In this document: piece by piece, positions 24,694 to 32,880 of the stretch
Layout of the letters: each line of letters opens with the position of its first letter
How positions within the stretch are numbered: the first letter of the stretch is position 1
Assembly (NCBI RefSeq): GCF_001280085.1
Contig: NZ_LGED01000198.1
Location: 1 to 64,000, forward strand
Source of the DNA: Saccharothrix sp. NRRL B-16348
GTDB lineage: Bacteria > Actinomycetota > Actinomycetes > Mycobacteriales > Pseudonocardiaceae
DNA: 64,000 bases
Reading direction: 5' to 3'
The notes under the pieces: model-generated
What the model saw: only the letters and a program-made list of their open reading frames with translations
The model's database searches: none
Told to the model about the DNA's origin: nothing
Translations under genes and position numbers: made by a program

Positions 24694-25788
24694 TTGGACC
24701 CTCAAAAAGTATCCATACGCGATTTCACGGGCCGACAGCTCAGCGCCCTCCTACATTCGCTGGGCATCACGGGAAATAGCGTCAATTCCGTGGGACTGCT
24801 CGCGGACGCCCTCGGACCCGGCGGTCTCCGGCCGGTTTCCACCAGCCCGGCCTGGCCATCCGACGTGGCCGACGACCACACCCCGGTCGAGTTCTCGACA
24901 GCGTTCGCGGCGGGAGAGTCCCCCACCCTCCGCACGATCGTCGAACCCACCGCGACCAGGCCTTCCCGGGTCGCCAACACGTCGGCGGCGCTCGCCGCGC
25001 TCGACCGGATGAGGGACCGGGGCAGCCTGGACACCCGTCGTTTCGACGCGGTCAAGGACCTGTTCCTGCCGGCCAACCCGGAACGGGATTTCACGTTCTG
25101 GTACTCGCTGGTTTTCCGCCGCGACGAAGCACCGGCGGTGAAGGTCTATTTCAACCCGGAAGTGCGCGGCGAGGCCGCCGCCGAGGGACTGGTGCGTGAG
25201 GGTCTCGACCGGACCGGTTTCGCCGCCGGTTTCCCGGCGCTGCGGGCCAACGCGGTGACCAGATCGGGACTTGACAAGTATTCCTTCTTCGCACTCGACC
25301 TGGTCGAACAACGGCGGGCACGGGTGAAGGTCTACATCTCCCACCACGCCGCCGATGTAACGGACGTCACGCGTGCCGCGAACGCCGCGCGGGGCGTGGA
25401 TGTGGACAGGGTGCCCGATTTCTGCTTGCTCACCGGCGGCAGCACCGGAACGTTCGACAAGCGCCCGCTCATTTCCAGCTACACGTTCCTGGACGGCGAC
25501 GCGGCCGCGCCGAGCGGCTATTCCCTGTACGTGCCGATCCGGGACTACGTGGCCGACGACGAAGAAGCCCGTCGCCGGGTGCTCGCGGTGATGGACAAGT
25601 ACAACCTCGACCCCACGCAGTTCGACAGCGCGCTGCGCACCATCGCGCGACGTCCGCTGGACGAGGGTGTCGGCCTGATCGCCCACGTGTCGCTGCGCAT
25701 GGGCAGGCCGCGCCCCGGTGTCACCGTCTACCTCTCGTCCGAGGCCTACGACGTGGCCTCGCCGCGTTCGATCAGCCTGGCAGGCTAG
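24694..25788 (+). CDS. Indole/tryptophan prenyltransferase (DMATS-type, ABBA fold)
   Basis: The 364-aa protein has the pattern of bacterial aromatic prenyltransferases of the tryptophan dimethylallyltransferase family: PERDFTFWYSLVFRRDEAPAVKVYFNPEV, LDKYSFFALDLVE, RARVKVYISHHA and the final strand MGRPRPGVTVYLSSEAY, with the alternating Lys/Tyr pairs (KVY) that hold the pyrophosphate and shield the allyl cation. It would attach a dimethylallyl group to the indole ring. TTG start at good distance from GAGGAG. A tryptophanase follows after 9 bp, an arrangement known from actinomycete clusters making prenylated indoles. The ring position attacked cannot be predicted here. Confidence 0.88.
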   Translation: MDPQKVSIRDFTGRQLSALLHSLGITGNSVNSVGLLADALGPGGLRPVSTSPAWPSDVADDHTPVEFSTAFAAGESPTLRTIVEPTATRPSRVANTSAALAALDRMRDRGSLDTRRFDAVKDLFLPANPERDFTFWYSLVFRRDEAPAVKVYFNPEVRGEAAAEGLVREGLDRTGFAAGFPALRANAVTRSGLDKYSFFALDLVEQRRARVKVYISHHAADVTDVTRAANAARGVDVDRVPDFCLLTGGSTGTFDKRPLISSYTFLDGDAAAPSGYSLYVPIRDYVADDEEARRRVLAVMDKYNLDPTQFDSALRTIARRPLDEGVGLIAHVSLRMGRPRPGVTVYLSSEAYDVASPRSISLAG

Positions 25789-25797
25789 GAGTCACCC

Positions 25798-27165
25798 ATG
25801 CCCACGATGGAGCCGTACCGCATCAAGGTCGTGGAGCCCATCCCGATCACCACGCGCGCGCACCGCGAGCGGGCGCTGGCCGCTGCCGGGTACAACCCGT
25901 TCAACCTCGCCGCCACCGACGTGACGATCGACCTGCTCAGCGACTCGGGCACCGGCGCCCTGTCGGCCGAGCAGCAGGCGGCGGGACTGCGCGGTGACGA
26001 GACCTATGCGGGTGCGCGCTCCTACTACCGGTTCCGCGACGTGGTGCAGGATCTGACCGGCTACCCGCACACCTTCCCCGTCCACCAGGGGCGTGCGGCC
26101 GAGCGGATCCTGTTCACCGCGCTGCTCAAACCGGGCCAGGTCAGCGTCAGCAACACGCACTTCGACACCACGCGGGCGAACGTCGAGATCCTCGGCGGTG
26201 AGGCCGTCGACCTGCCGTGCCGGGCCGCCAAGGACCTCGACGACGACGCGCCGTTCAAGGGCGACATCGACCTGGACGCGCTGGAAGCCATCCTGTCCGG
26301 CCCGAGGGACGTCGCCATCGTGCTGCTCACCATCACCAACAACGGTGGTGGTGGGCAGCCGGTGTCGATGGCCAACATCAAGGCGGCGGCTGGGATCGCC
26401 CGGCGCCACGGTGTGCCGTTCTTCCTCGACGCGGCGCGCTTCGCGGAGAACGCGTGGCTGGTCACGCAGCGGGAGCCCGGCTACGAGCACCACACCCCGC
26501 GGCAGGTCGCGGAGGAGGCGTTCCGGCTGGCCGACGGGTGCGTGGCGAGCCTGAAGAAGGACGCGATCGTCCACATGGGAGGGTTGCTCGCCATCCGCGA
26601 CCCGGAGCTGGCCGCCAAGTGCGAGCTGCTGCTGATCGCGACCGAGGGGTTCCGCACCTACGGCGGTCTCTCCGGCCGTGACCTGGAGATGCTGGCGCAG
26701 GGCCTGGTGGAGGTGACCGACCCGGAGTACCTGCGTGCCCGGGCGGACGCCACCGCGTACGTGGCCGAGCTGGCACGGGCGGCGGGGGTGGACAGCGTGC
26801 GGCCGACCGGCGTGCACGCGGTGTACCTCAACGCCGGACGCCTGCTGGGGCACCTCCCGCCGAGCCGGTTCCCGGGGTTCGCCCTGGCCACGGAGCTGTA
26901 CCTGGCGGGCGGCATCCGGTGCGCCGAGCTGGGCTCGCTGTACCTCGGCGAGCTGGACGACGCGGGCGAGCTGCTCAAGCCCGCGCCGTACGAACTGGTC
27001 CGCCTGGCCATCCCGCGGCGGGTCTACACGCAGAGCCACCTGGAGTACGTCGGCGAGACGCTGGCGGAGATCGCGAAGGACCCCGAGCGGGTGCCCGGGT
27101 ACCGGCTGACGCACGTGCCGAAGCTGTTGCGGCACTTCAACTGCCGGCTCGAACCGGTGGTGTAG
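25798..27165 (+). CDS. tnaA: Tryptophanase (beta-eliminating PLP lyase)
   Basis: The 455-aa protein is a full-length tryptophanase/tyrosine phenol-lyase family member: DETYAGARSYYRF, the PLP region FPVHQGRAAERILF, ITNNGGGGQPVS, FFLDAARFAENAW and the PLP-binding lysine in ASLKKDAIVHMGG. It cleaves L-tryptophan, or here probably the prenylated tryptophan, to the free indole, pyruvate and ammonia. The RBS AGGAG overlaps the end of the prenyltransferase gene. Together they would yield a dimethylallyl-indole. The flavin monooxygenase found in some related clusters is not present in this window. Confidence 0.93.
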   Translation: MPTMEPYRIKVVEPIPITTRAHRERALAAAGYNPFNLAATDVTIDLLSDSGTGALSAEQQAAGLRGDETYAGARSYYRFRDVVQDLTGYPHTFPVHQGRAAERILFTALLKPGQVSVSNTHFDTTRANVEILGGEAVDLPCRAAKDLDDDAPFKGDIDLDALEAILSGPRDVAIVLLTITNNGGGGQPVSMANIKAAAGIARRHGVPFFLDAARFAENAWLVTQREPGYEHHTPRQVAEEAFRLADGCVASLKKDAIVHMGGLLAIRDPELAAKCELLLIATEGFRTYGGLSGRDLEMLAQGLVEVTDPEYLRARADATAYVAELARAAGVDSVRPTGVHAVYLNAGRLLGHLPPSRFPGFALATELYLAGGIRCAELGSLYLGELDDAGELLKPAPYELVRLAIPRRVYTQSHLEYVGETLAEIAKDPERVPGYRLTHVPKLLRHFNCRLEPVV

Positions 27166-27233
27166 GCGGAACGGGTGACCGGTTCCGGTCACCCACCGTC
27201 CCGGTCCCCGGTCGCGTCACTACGTTGGGCGAC

Positions 27234-27800
27234 GTGAACGGACACCTGCGTCGACTCTCGGTGACGGCGATCCTCTTGACCGCGGTGGGTTGCTCCTCGG
27301 ACGAGCCCTTGGCGACGTCCGAGGTGCGACCGACCACCACGTCGTCGAGCGCGCCTCCCGCTCCGTCCGACGCGCAGACGGCGTGGGCGGCCACGGTGTG
27401 CGGGATCGACCAGGCGCTGATCGAGGTGTCCCGGGCCCACAACCGGATCTCGCCGGGGTGGCGCGACGCGCCCGGCGCTCACCGGGCCGAGATCGTCGCG
27501 CTCCTGACCGACGTCGACAGCACGCTCAAGTCGTTGCAGCAGCAGGTGGCCACGCTGACCCCGGCGCCGTTCACCGGTGGTGACGCGATCGCGCAGGCGT
27601 ACCGCCGCACGATCGACCCGTTGCAGGCCAGGATGGCCGAGTACGCCGCGAACGCCGCCACGTTCCCGCCCGAGGGCATCGCCGCGGCGTTCCGGCTGGC
27701 CTTGGTGGAGCTGGTGTCGTTCACCGTCGACGAGCCGGAGCTCGAAGACCCGGCGTACGCGCACGCGCGTCGCCTGGCGCCCCCCTGCGGCGGCCGTTGA
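27234..27800 (+). CDS. Putative lipoprotein, unknown function
   Basis: The 188-aa protein starts at GTG. It has a lipoprotein signal (RRLSVTAILLTAVGC, lipobox TAVGC with Cys at ~20), a Ser/Thr/Pro linker and a helical domain of ~140 residues rich in Ala/Asp/Gln (VDSTLKSLQQQVATLTPAP). It is expected to be anchored on the outer face of the membrane. No family was recognised. It converges on the conservon operon with only 4 bp between stops. Confidence 0.75.
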   Translation: MNGHLRRLSVTAILLTAVGCSSDEPLATSEVRPTTTSSSAPPAPSDAQTAWAATVCGIDQALIEVSRAHNRISPGWRDAPGAHRAEIVALLTDVDSTLKSLQQQVATLTPAPFTGGDAIAQAYRRTIDPLQARMAEYAANAATFPPEGIAAAFRLALVELVSFTVDEPELEDPAYAHARRLAPPCGGR

Positions 27801-27804
27801 GCGT

Positions 27805-28398
27805 TCAGGCCATGGCGTCGAGCCGGTCCATGGTGTGCTGGATCAGGCTGACCAGCACGGTCTTGGCCGACTCGCGGTCCCGCGCGTCGCACAGCACGAG
27901 CGGGATGGCGGCGTCCACGTCCAGCGCCCGCCGCACCTCGTCGACCTCGTAGCTGTGCGCGCCCTCGAAGCAGTTCACCGCGATGATGAACGGGATGCCG
28001 CGCCGCTCGAAGAAGTCGATCGACGGGAAGCTGCTGTCCAGCCGCCGCGTGTCGACCAGGATCACCGCGCCGATCGCGCCGTAGGCCAGCTCGTCCCACA
28101 TGAACCAGAACCGGTTCTGGCCGGGGGTGCCGAACAGGTACAGCACCACCTCCGGGTTGATGGTGATGCGGCCGAAGTCGAGGGCGACCGTGGTCGTCTC
28201 CTTGGACTCCAGGCCCAGCACGTCATCGACGCCGACACCGGCCTCGGTGAGCAGCTCCTCGGTGTGCAGCGGGGGTATCTCGCTGACCGAGTTGACCATC
28301 GTCGTCTTCCCGGTGCCGAAGCCACCGGCGATGACGATCTTCACTGGGGTGGGTACGAGCAGTTCCCCACCCGGCCGCTCAGATTCCACGGACACCAT
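27805..28398 (-). CDS. cvnD: Conservon small GTPase (CvnD)
   Basis: The 197-aa Ras/MglA-like GTPase has the P-loop GGFGTGKTT (25-33) and the switch-2 region LFGTPGQNRF. AVNCFEGA stands where NKxD is found in other GTPases, which is normal for the conservon group. It ends the cvnABCD series; its start lies 20 bp inside the DUF742 gene. Conservons act as membrane-linked signalling complexes resembling eukaryotic G-protein systems. Confidence 0.93.
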   Translation of the reverse strand: MVSVESERPGGELLVPTPVKIVIAGGFGTGKTTMVNSVSEIPPLHTEELLTEAGVGVDDVLGLESKETTTVALDFGRITINPEVVLYLFGTPGQNRFWFMWDELAYGAIGAVILVDTRRLDSSFPSIDFFERRGIPFIIAVNCFEGAHSYEVDEVRRALDVDAAIPLVLCDARDRESAKTVLVSLIQHTMDRLDAMA

Positions 28399-28750
28399 CC
28401 AACACCGCCTGGAGCAGGTTCCGGTCCGGCACTTGCGGGACTCGGGAGGGGTCTCGGATCACGACGTCACCGCGCTGGATGAGATCGCTCAACAACACCT
28501 TGACGACGACGAGCGGCACGTCGAGGTACGCCGCGACCTCCGCCACGGACAACGGGCGCCGGCACAGCTCCATGATCTCCATGTGCTCGACCGACAGCGC
28601 GTCCGGGTCCGACGGCGACGGCATCGCGCGCACCTGGGTCACCAGGTGCAGCTCCGGCCGCAGCGGGCGCGTCCGACCGCGCACCATCGCGTACGGGCGG
28701 ACCAGCGGGCCCGCGGCCTCGTCGTACCACCAGTCCTCGCGGCCCGCCAT
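28379..28750 (-). CDS. cvnC: Conservon DUF742 protein (CvnC)
   Basis: The 123-aa protein has the DUF742 pattern: N-terminal RPYAMVRGRTRP, then a winged-helix-like C-terminus (ELCRRPLSVAEVAAYLDVPL, VVKVLLSDLIQRGDV). Its ATG shares one base with the roadblock gene's stop (TGATG). It is thought to link the roadblock and GTPase components in conservons. Confidence 0.93.
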   Translation of the reverse strand: MAGREDWWYDEAAGPLVRPYAMVRGRTRPLRPELHLVTQVRAMPSPSDPDALSVEHMEIMELCRRPLSVAEVAAYLDVPLVVVKVLLSDLIQRGDVVIRDPSRVPQVPDRNLLQAVLDGVRGI

Positions 28751-29187
28751 CAGGAGGACCTTCGGGCGGCGGGCAGGCTCGCCGCGGCGGTGCCGCGCGG
28801 CGCCGAGGACAGGTACGTGCCGACGCGCTTGACGAGCATGTTCATCTCGTAGGCGATCATGCCCATGTCGGAGTCCTCTTCGCCCAGGACGGCCAGGCAG
28901 GCGCCGTGGCCGGCCGCGGTGACGAAGAGGTAGGCGTGCTCCATCTCGACGATGGTCTGCCGCACCGCGCCGCCGCCGAAGTGCCGCCCGGTGCCGCGGG
29001 CGAGGCTCTGGAAAGCCGACGCCATCGCGGACAGGTGGTCCGAGTCGTCCTTCGACAGCCCGGGCGAACGGCCCAGCAGCAGACCGTCGGCCGAGAGGAC
29101 CACCGCGTGCCGAGCTCCGACCACCCGGCCGACCAGGTCCTCCAACAACCAGTTCAGTTCGTTGTGCTGGCTGGTCATGTCGTTCAT
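28750..29187 (-). CDS. cvnB: Conservon roadblock/LC7 protein (CvnB)
   Basis: The 145-aa protein is a roadblock/LC7 domain: LNWLLEDLVGRVVGARHAVV, LSADGLLLGRSPGLS, then HAYLFVTAAGHGACLAVLGE and the final helix MGMIAYEMNMLVKRVG. These proteins dimerise and regulate small GTPases. It begins at ATG 29187, 44 bp after the histidine-kinase-like gene. Confidence 0.94.
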   Translation of the reverse strand: MNDMTSQHNELNWLLEDLVGRVVGARHAVVLSADGLLLGRSPGLSKDDSDHLSAMASAFQSLARGTGRHFGGGAVRQTIVEMEHAYLFVTAAGHGACLAVLGEEDSDMGMIAYEMNMLVKRVGTYLSSAPRGTAAASLPAARRSS

Positions 29188-29231
29188 CGGGTTGCCTTTC
29201 CGGTTTCCAGTCGTCCGGCCACTGCTGCTGA

Positions 29232-31649
29232 TCAGGGTTCGAGGTCGTCGGCGGGTGTCCGACGGGCGTCGCGTGTGCCCCGTTGGAACGCCGACAGGCC
29301 CTTGCGGACCCTCTCGGCGGACTTCTCGGGGTCGACCTCGGGGAGCGGTTCGGGCGAAGGGTGGAAATCGTTGCGCACCAACTGCGGCGCCAGGTTCTGC
29401 TGACGGCGCCTGCGTGGCAGTTCGGGTCGGTCGGCGGTGCCGGCCGACTCCGGCTCGTCCGCGGGCCACTCGGACGTGGCGCGCTTCCGCTGCGGCAGGT
29501 CCAGCTCGCCGCTGCGCTGCGACAGGTCCAGCCCGCCGCTCAGTCGTTCGACCTCTGGAAGGGAATCCTGGTTGGCTGCGGCCTCGGCCTGGGCCCAGAA
29601 CCCTTCCAGGTCTCGGGAACCGTCGGGAAACCTGGCGTCTCGCACTGAGTCGTCGCCCTGCTCCGGGATGTCGTGGAAGGAGCGACGGGGCAGCTGCCGG
29701 GTCTCGGCGGGCTCCGTCGCCGTCGTGGGGCCCGCGACGATCGCGGACGGGATGAGCACGAGCGCGAGCGTGCCGCCGTAGGGCGAGTCGCGCAGCTCGA
29801 CGTGGATGCCGCGGCGGGCGGCCAGCCGGGCGACCACGAACAGGCCGAGGCGCGACTCGCCGCGCAGGCGCATCGCGTCGAACTCCGGCGGGTCGGCCAG
29901 CATCGCGTTGTGCTGCTCGCGGTCCTCGGGGTTGATGCCGAGGCCGTGGTCCTCGATCTCCACCACGATGCCCTGCGGCACTTCGCTGGCGTGCACCTGC
30001 ACCTGGGACCTCGGCGAGGAGAACGCGGTGGCGTTGTCCACGAGCTCGGCGATCAGGTGGATGGTGTCGGCGACGGCCGCGCCGACCAGCGCGGTGTCCG
30101 GCACGGGGTTCACCTTGACCCGCACGTACTGCTCGGTCTCGGCGACCGCGGCGCGCAGCACGTCGAGCAGGCGCACGGGCTTGCGCCACTGCCTGCCGGG
30201 CTGCTCGCCCGCGAGGATGATCAGGTTCTCGGCGTTGCGGCGGGCGCGGGTGGCGAGGTGGTCGAGCTGGAACAGCGCGTCGAGCTGCTCGGGGTTCTCC
30301 TCCTCGCGCTCCAGCTTGTCCAGGATCTTCAGCTGGCGGTGCACCAGGCCCTGGTTGCGGTGCGCGATGTCGAGGAAGACCCGGTTCACACCTTCGCGCG
30401 CCTGGCTCTCCTTGACGGCCGCGGCGACGGCGGTGTACTGGGCGGCGTTGAACGCGTCCGCCACCTGGCCGATCTCGTCGCTGCCGTAGTCCAGCGGCGG
30501 CACCTCGACCTCGACGTCGACGTGCTTGCCCTCGCGGAGCCGGTCGACGATGTCGGGCAGCCGTTCGTGCGCCAGGGTCAGCGAGTCCTTCTTCAACGCC
30601 GTGAGGCGCGTGATCAGGGCGCGGTTGACCAGGCGGTTCGACGTGCGGATCGCGATCAGGATGCCGATGATCACGGCGAGCAGCGCGACCAGGCTGCCGA
30701 TCAGCACGGTGCGGAACTTGCTCTCGCCGCGGCCCATGGTGACGTTCACCGCGCTCGACGCCTGTTCGCTGACCAGCGCGACCAGCTCGTCGGAGATCGG
30801 GCCGCTGATGTTCTGCCACTCCTGCAGCGACCCGGCGTTGAGCGGATCCGGGCCGTTCTGGATCAGCCTGCCCTCGAACTCGACCAGCCGCTTCCACTGG
30901 TCGCCCTCGATCATGAACTGGTAGTGCTCGCGCACTTCCGGCTGGGCGTAGGGCGCGATCGAGTCGTAGGAGGAGTGGTAGGCGCCGACGAGGTTGGCGA
31001 ACTCGATGTGCTCCTCGGGCGTGAACTGCTCGGCGGCCAGCGCGCTCGACGCGAGCGACGTGGCGCGGGACATCCAGTCGGCCGCCTTGAAGTACTCCTC
31101 GGCGGTGATGGCGCCCTTCACGGACTCGTGGTCCGGCACCACGCGCGCCTGCACGCTGAACAGCGCGTCACCGGCGTCGAGGAGGCTGTTGTAGTACGTG
31201 TAGATCTCGGTCTTCGAGGCGCGTTCTGCCTCGAGGGCGGCGCGGCGCTGCGGCAGTTGGTCCAGCAGCACGTTGAGCGCGTTGATCTTGTCGACGATCT
31301 CCTGCGGCGCCTGGGACGCCAGCTCGTCGAACGCCGTGCGCATCCCCACGACCGCGCGGTCGGTCTCGGCCTGCTGCACCTCGAGGTTGCTGGTGCCGAG
31401 GCCCGGCTGGCTCAGCGCGGTCATGCTGAGCTCGCGCTCCTTCTGCAGCGCGGCGAACGTCTGGACCGCCGGGATCGAAGCGTCCTTCACGCCGGACGCG
31501 ACAGCGCGCAGGTAGAAGCCGTCGAACAGGGTGTACGACGAGAACAGCGCCCACATGATGAGCAGGACGATGCTGGGGACGACGACGACACCGGTGAGTC
31601 GTGAGCGGATCGTCTTGTAGTTCGTCTCCGTGGTGCTCTTCTGCTTCAC
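29232..31649 (-). CDS. cvnA: Conservon sensor histidine kinase (CvnA) with nitrate/nitrite-type sensing domain
   Basis: The ~805-aa membrane protein has a first TM helix (VVVVPSIVLLIMWALFSSYT), a ~280-residue extracellular helical NIT-type domain, a second TM (VLIGSLVALLAVIIGILIAI), a HAMP-like linker, the dimerisation segment FLDIAHRNQGLVHRQLKILD and an HATPase domain (ELVDNATAFSSP, EDHGLGI, LGLFVVARLAAR). A long acidic, Pro-rich disordered tail follows. GTG 31649 is preferred because the residues before it are Arg-rich and non-conserved; the frame itself is open to 31739. CvnA proteins often lack a conventional phospho-acceptor partner. It is first in the cvnABCD operon. Confidence 0.92.
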   Translation of the reverse strand: MKQKSTTETNYKTIRSRLTGVVVVPSIVLLIMWALFSSYTLFDGFYLRAVASGVKDASIPAVQTFAALQKERELSMTALSQPGLGTSNLEVQQAETDRAVVGMRTAFDELASQAPQEIVDKINALNVLLDQLPQRRAALEAERASKTEIYTYYNSLLDAGDALFSVQARVVPDHESVKGAITAEEYFKAADWMSRATSLASSALAAEQFTPEEHIEFANLVGAYHSSYDSIAPYAQPEVREHYQFMIEGDQWKRLVEFEGRLIQNGPDPLNAGSLQEWQNISGPISDELVALVSEQASSAVNVTMGRGESKFRTVLIGSLVALLAVIIGILIAIRTSNRLVNRALITRLTALKKDSLTLAHERLPDIVDRLREGKHVDVEVEVPPLDYGSDEIGQVADAFNAAQYTAVAAAVKESQAREGVNRVFLDIAHRNQGLVHRQLKILDKLEREEENPEQLDALFQLDHLATRARRNAENLIILAGEQPGRQWRKPVRLLDVLRAAVAETEQYVRVKVNPVPDTALVGAAVADTIHLIAELVDNATAFSSPRSQVQVHASEVPQGIVVEIEDHGLGINPEDREQHNAMLADPPEFDAMRLRGESRLGLFVVARLAARRGIHVELRDSPYGGTLALVLIPSAIVAGPTTATEPAETRQLPRRSFHDIPEQGDDSVRDARFPDGSRDLEGFWAQAEAAANQDSLPEVERLSGGLDLSQRSGELDLPQRKRATSEWPADEPESAGTADRPELPRRRRQQNLAPQLVRNDFHPSPEPLPEVDPEKSAERVRKGLSAFQRGTRDARRTPADDLEP

Positions 31650-31819
31650 AGCGCTCCGCAGCCTCGTCCGTTGCCAGGTCAGGCGCAGCACTAGGAACGC
31701 TGACTCTTCTTCACCCGATCGGCGACGGAACGGTAACACTCAAAGATCATCATTACGAAGAGACAGCGATCACTTGCGCGACGCGACGATGAGGTTACCC
31801 AGTCGAGTGATGCCGCGAA

Positions 31820-31857
31820 CAGGGGGCCGATGTGAACTTCTCGACACCGGCCCCCTG
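31820..31857 (-). terminator. Hairpin behind the beta-propeller gene
   Basis: A perfect 10-bp stem, CAGGGGGCCG (31820-31829) with CGGCCCCCTG (31848-31857), and an 18-nt loop. It lies 4 bp past the stop codon at 31862 of the minus-strand gene and upstream of the conservon promoter, which must lie between it and 31649. Confidence 0.6.
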
Positions 31858-31861
31858 ACTT

Positions 31862-32791
31862 TCACGGCTTCGGCACCGAAACGGCGTTGTACGTCGTCGT
31901 GGGCGTGGGCGGTGTGGTGAAGCGGGCGTTGGGCAGGTAGAGCCGGCCGGCGAACGACGCGACCGTGGTCGGCACGTCGAACCGCGCGTCGGTGATCTTG
32001 GTCACGAGCGTGCCGCTCGACCCGTCCTTGGCCAGGGAAAACACGGCGACCACGTTCAGCCGGTTCTGCACGACGTAGAGCGTGCGGCCCTCGACCAGCA
32101 GCCCGTCCCCGTTGGTCAGCACCTCGCCGCCCAGGTCGACGGCGGTCGTCACGCCCGAGCGCGCGTCGACCCGGTGCAGTTGACCGGTGTTGCTCTGGAC
32201 GATCAACAGCGCTTTGCCGTCGGGCGTCTCCGCGATCCCGTTGGCGTTGTTCACGCCGGGGGTCAGGACGAAGTCGCCGGACAGCGGAATCGCGGTGTGC
32301 GACTCCGGCAACGACCCGTGCCGGCCGAACGCGACGCGATAGAGCACCGCCTTCCGCGAGTCGGTGAAGTAGGCGGCGTCATCGGTGATCACGACATCGT
32401 TGACGAAAGTGTTCGCGTCCGGCGAGAACCGGTATGACTTGAGGATTGCTCCCGTCCGAGCGTCGACGACCCGCCCGTCCCCACCCGCCCCACCGGCCAC
32501 GAACAACCGCTTGCGCCAATCGACCTTCAACCCGACCGAAGCCGTCCCCGGCCCCTGGCTGAACACCTCGCCGCGCCCGGTGCGGAGGTCGACGCGGAAC
32601 AGGTCCCCGTCGGCCCGCGACCCGAAGTAGGCGGTGGGCGCGGCCCCGATCGCGATGCCTTCCGGCAGGAACCCGTCGGGCAGCCCGAACTCGGCGGGGA
32701 ACGGGTGTGCTTGCGCTGCGGTGGCGGGCGCGGCGGTGACGAGGGAGACCCCCAGCACCACGGCGGCCAGCGCACCGAGTGTGCGAGACAT
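31862..32791 (-). CDS. Secreted SMP-30/gluconolactonase-like beta-propeller
   Basis: The 309-aa precursor has a Sec signal peptide (ending VTAAPATAAQA). Repeated propeller strands follow: LPEGIAIGAAPTAYFGSRAD, LKVDWRKRLFVAGGAGGDG, VNDVVITDDAAYFTDSRKAV, NANGIAETPDGKALLIVQS, TNGDGLLVEGRTLYVVQNRL. This is the six-bladed SMP-30/strictosidine-synthase-like fold. No catalytic assignment is possible; many such proteins are lactonases or non-enzymatic binders. The ATG at 32791 is set by AAGGAG 5 nt upstream. It follows the NB-ARC gene on the same strand after 89 bp. Confidence 0.85.
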   Translation of the reverse strand: MSRTLGALAAVVLGVSLVTAAPATAAQAHPFPAEFGLPDGFLPEGIAIGAAPTAYFGSRADGDLFRVDLRTGRGEVFSQGPGTASVGLKVDWRKRLFVAGGAGGDGRVVDARTGAILKSYRFSPDANTFVNDVVITDDAAYFTDSRKAVLYRVAFGRHGSLPESHTAIPLSGDFVLTPGVNNANGIAETPDGKALLIVQSNTGQLHRVDARSGVTTAVDLGGEVLTNGDGLLVEGRTLYVVQNRLNVVAVFSLAKDGSSGTLVTKITDARFDVPTTVASFAGRLYLPNARFTTPPTPTTTYNAVSVPKP

Positions 32792-32880
32792 GACCACTCC
32801 TTCTTCGCTCTTGAGGCGTCCCGGGAGTGTTTCGCAGCGCTCGACCTCCAGTGAACCCCAGCGCGCGCGTGGTCCGGCAT

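Noticed and set aside
29673..31604. A 643-codon plus-strand frame
   Set aside because: Antisense shadow of the conservon kinase gene.
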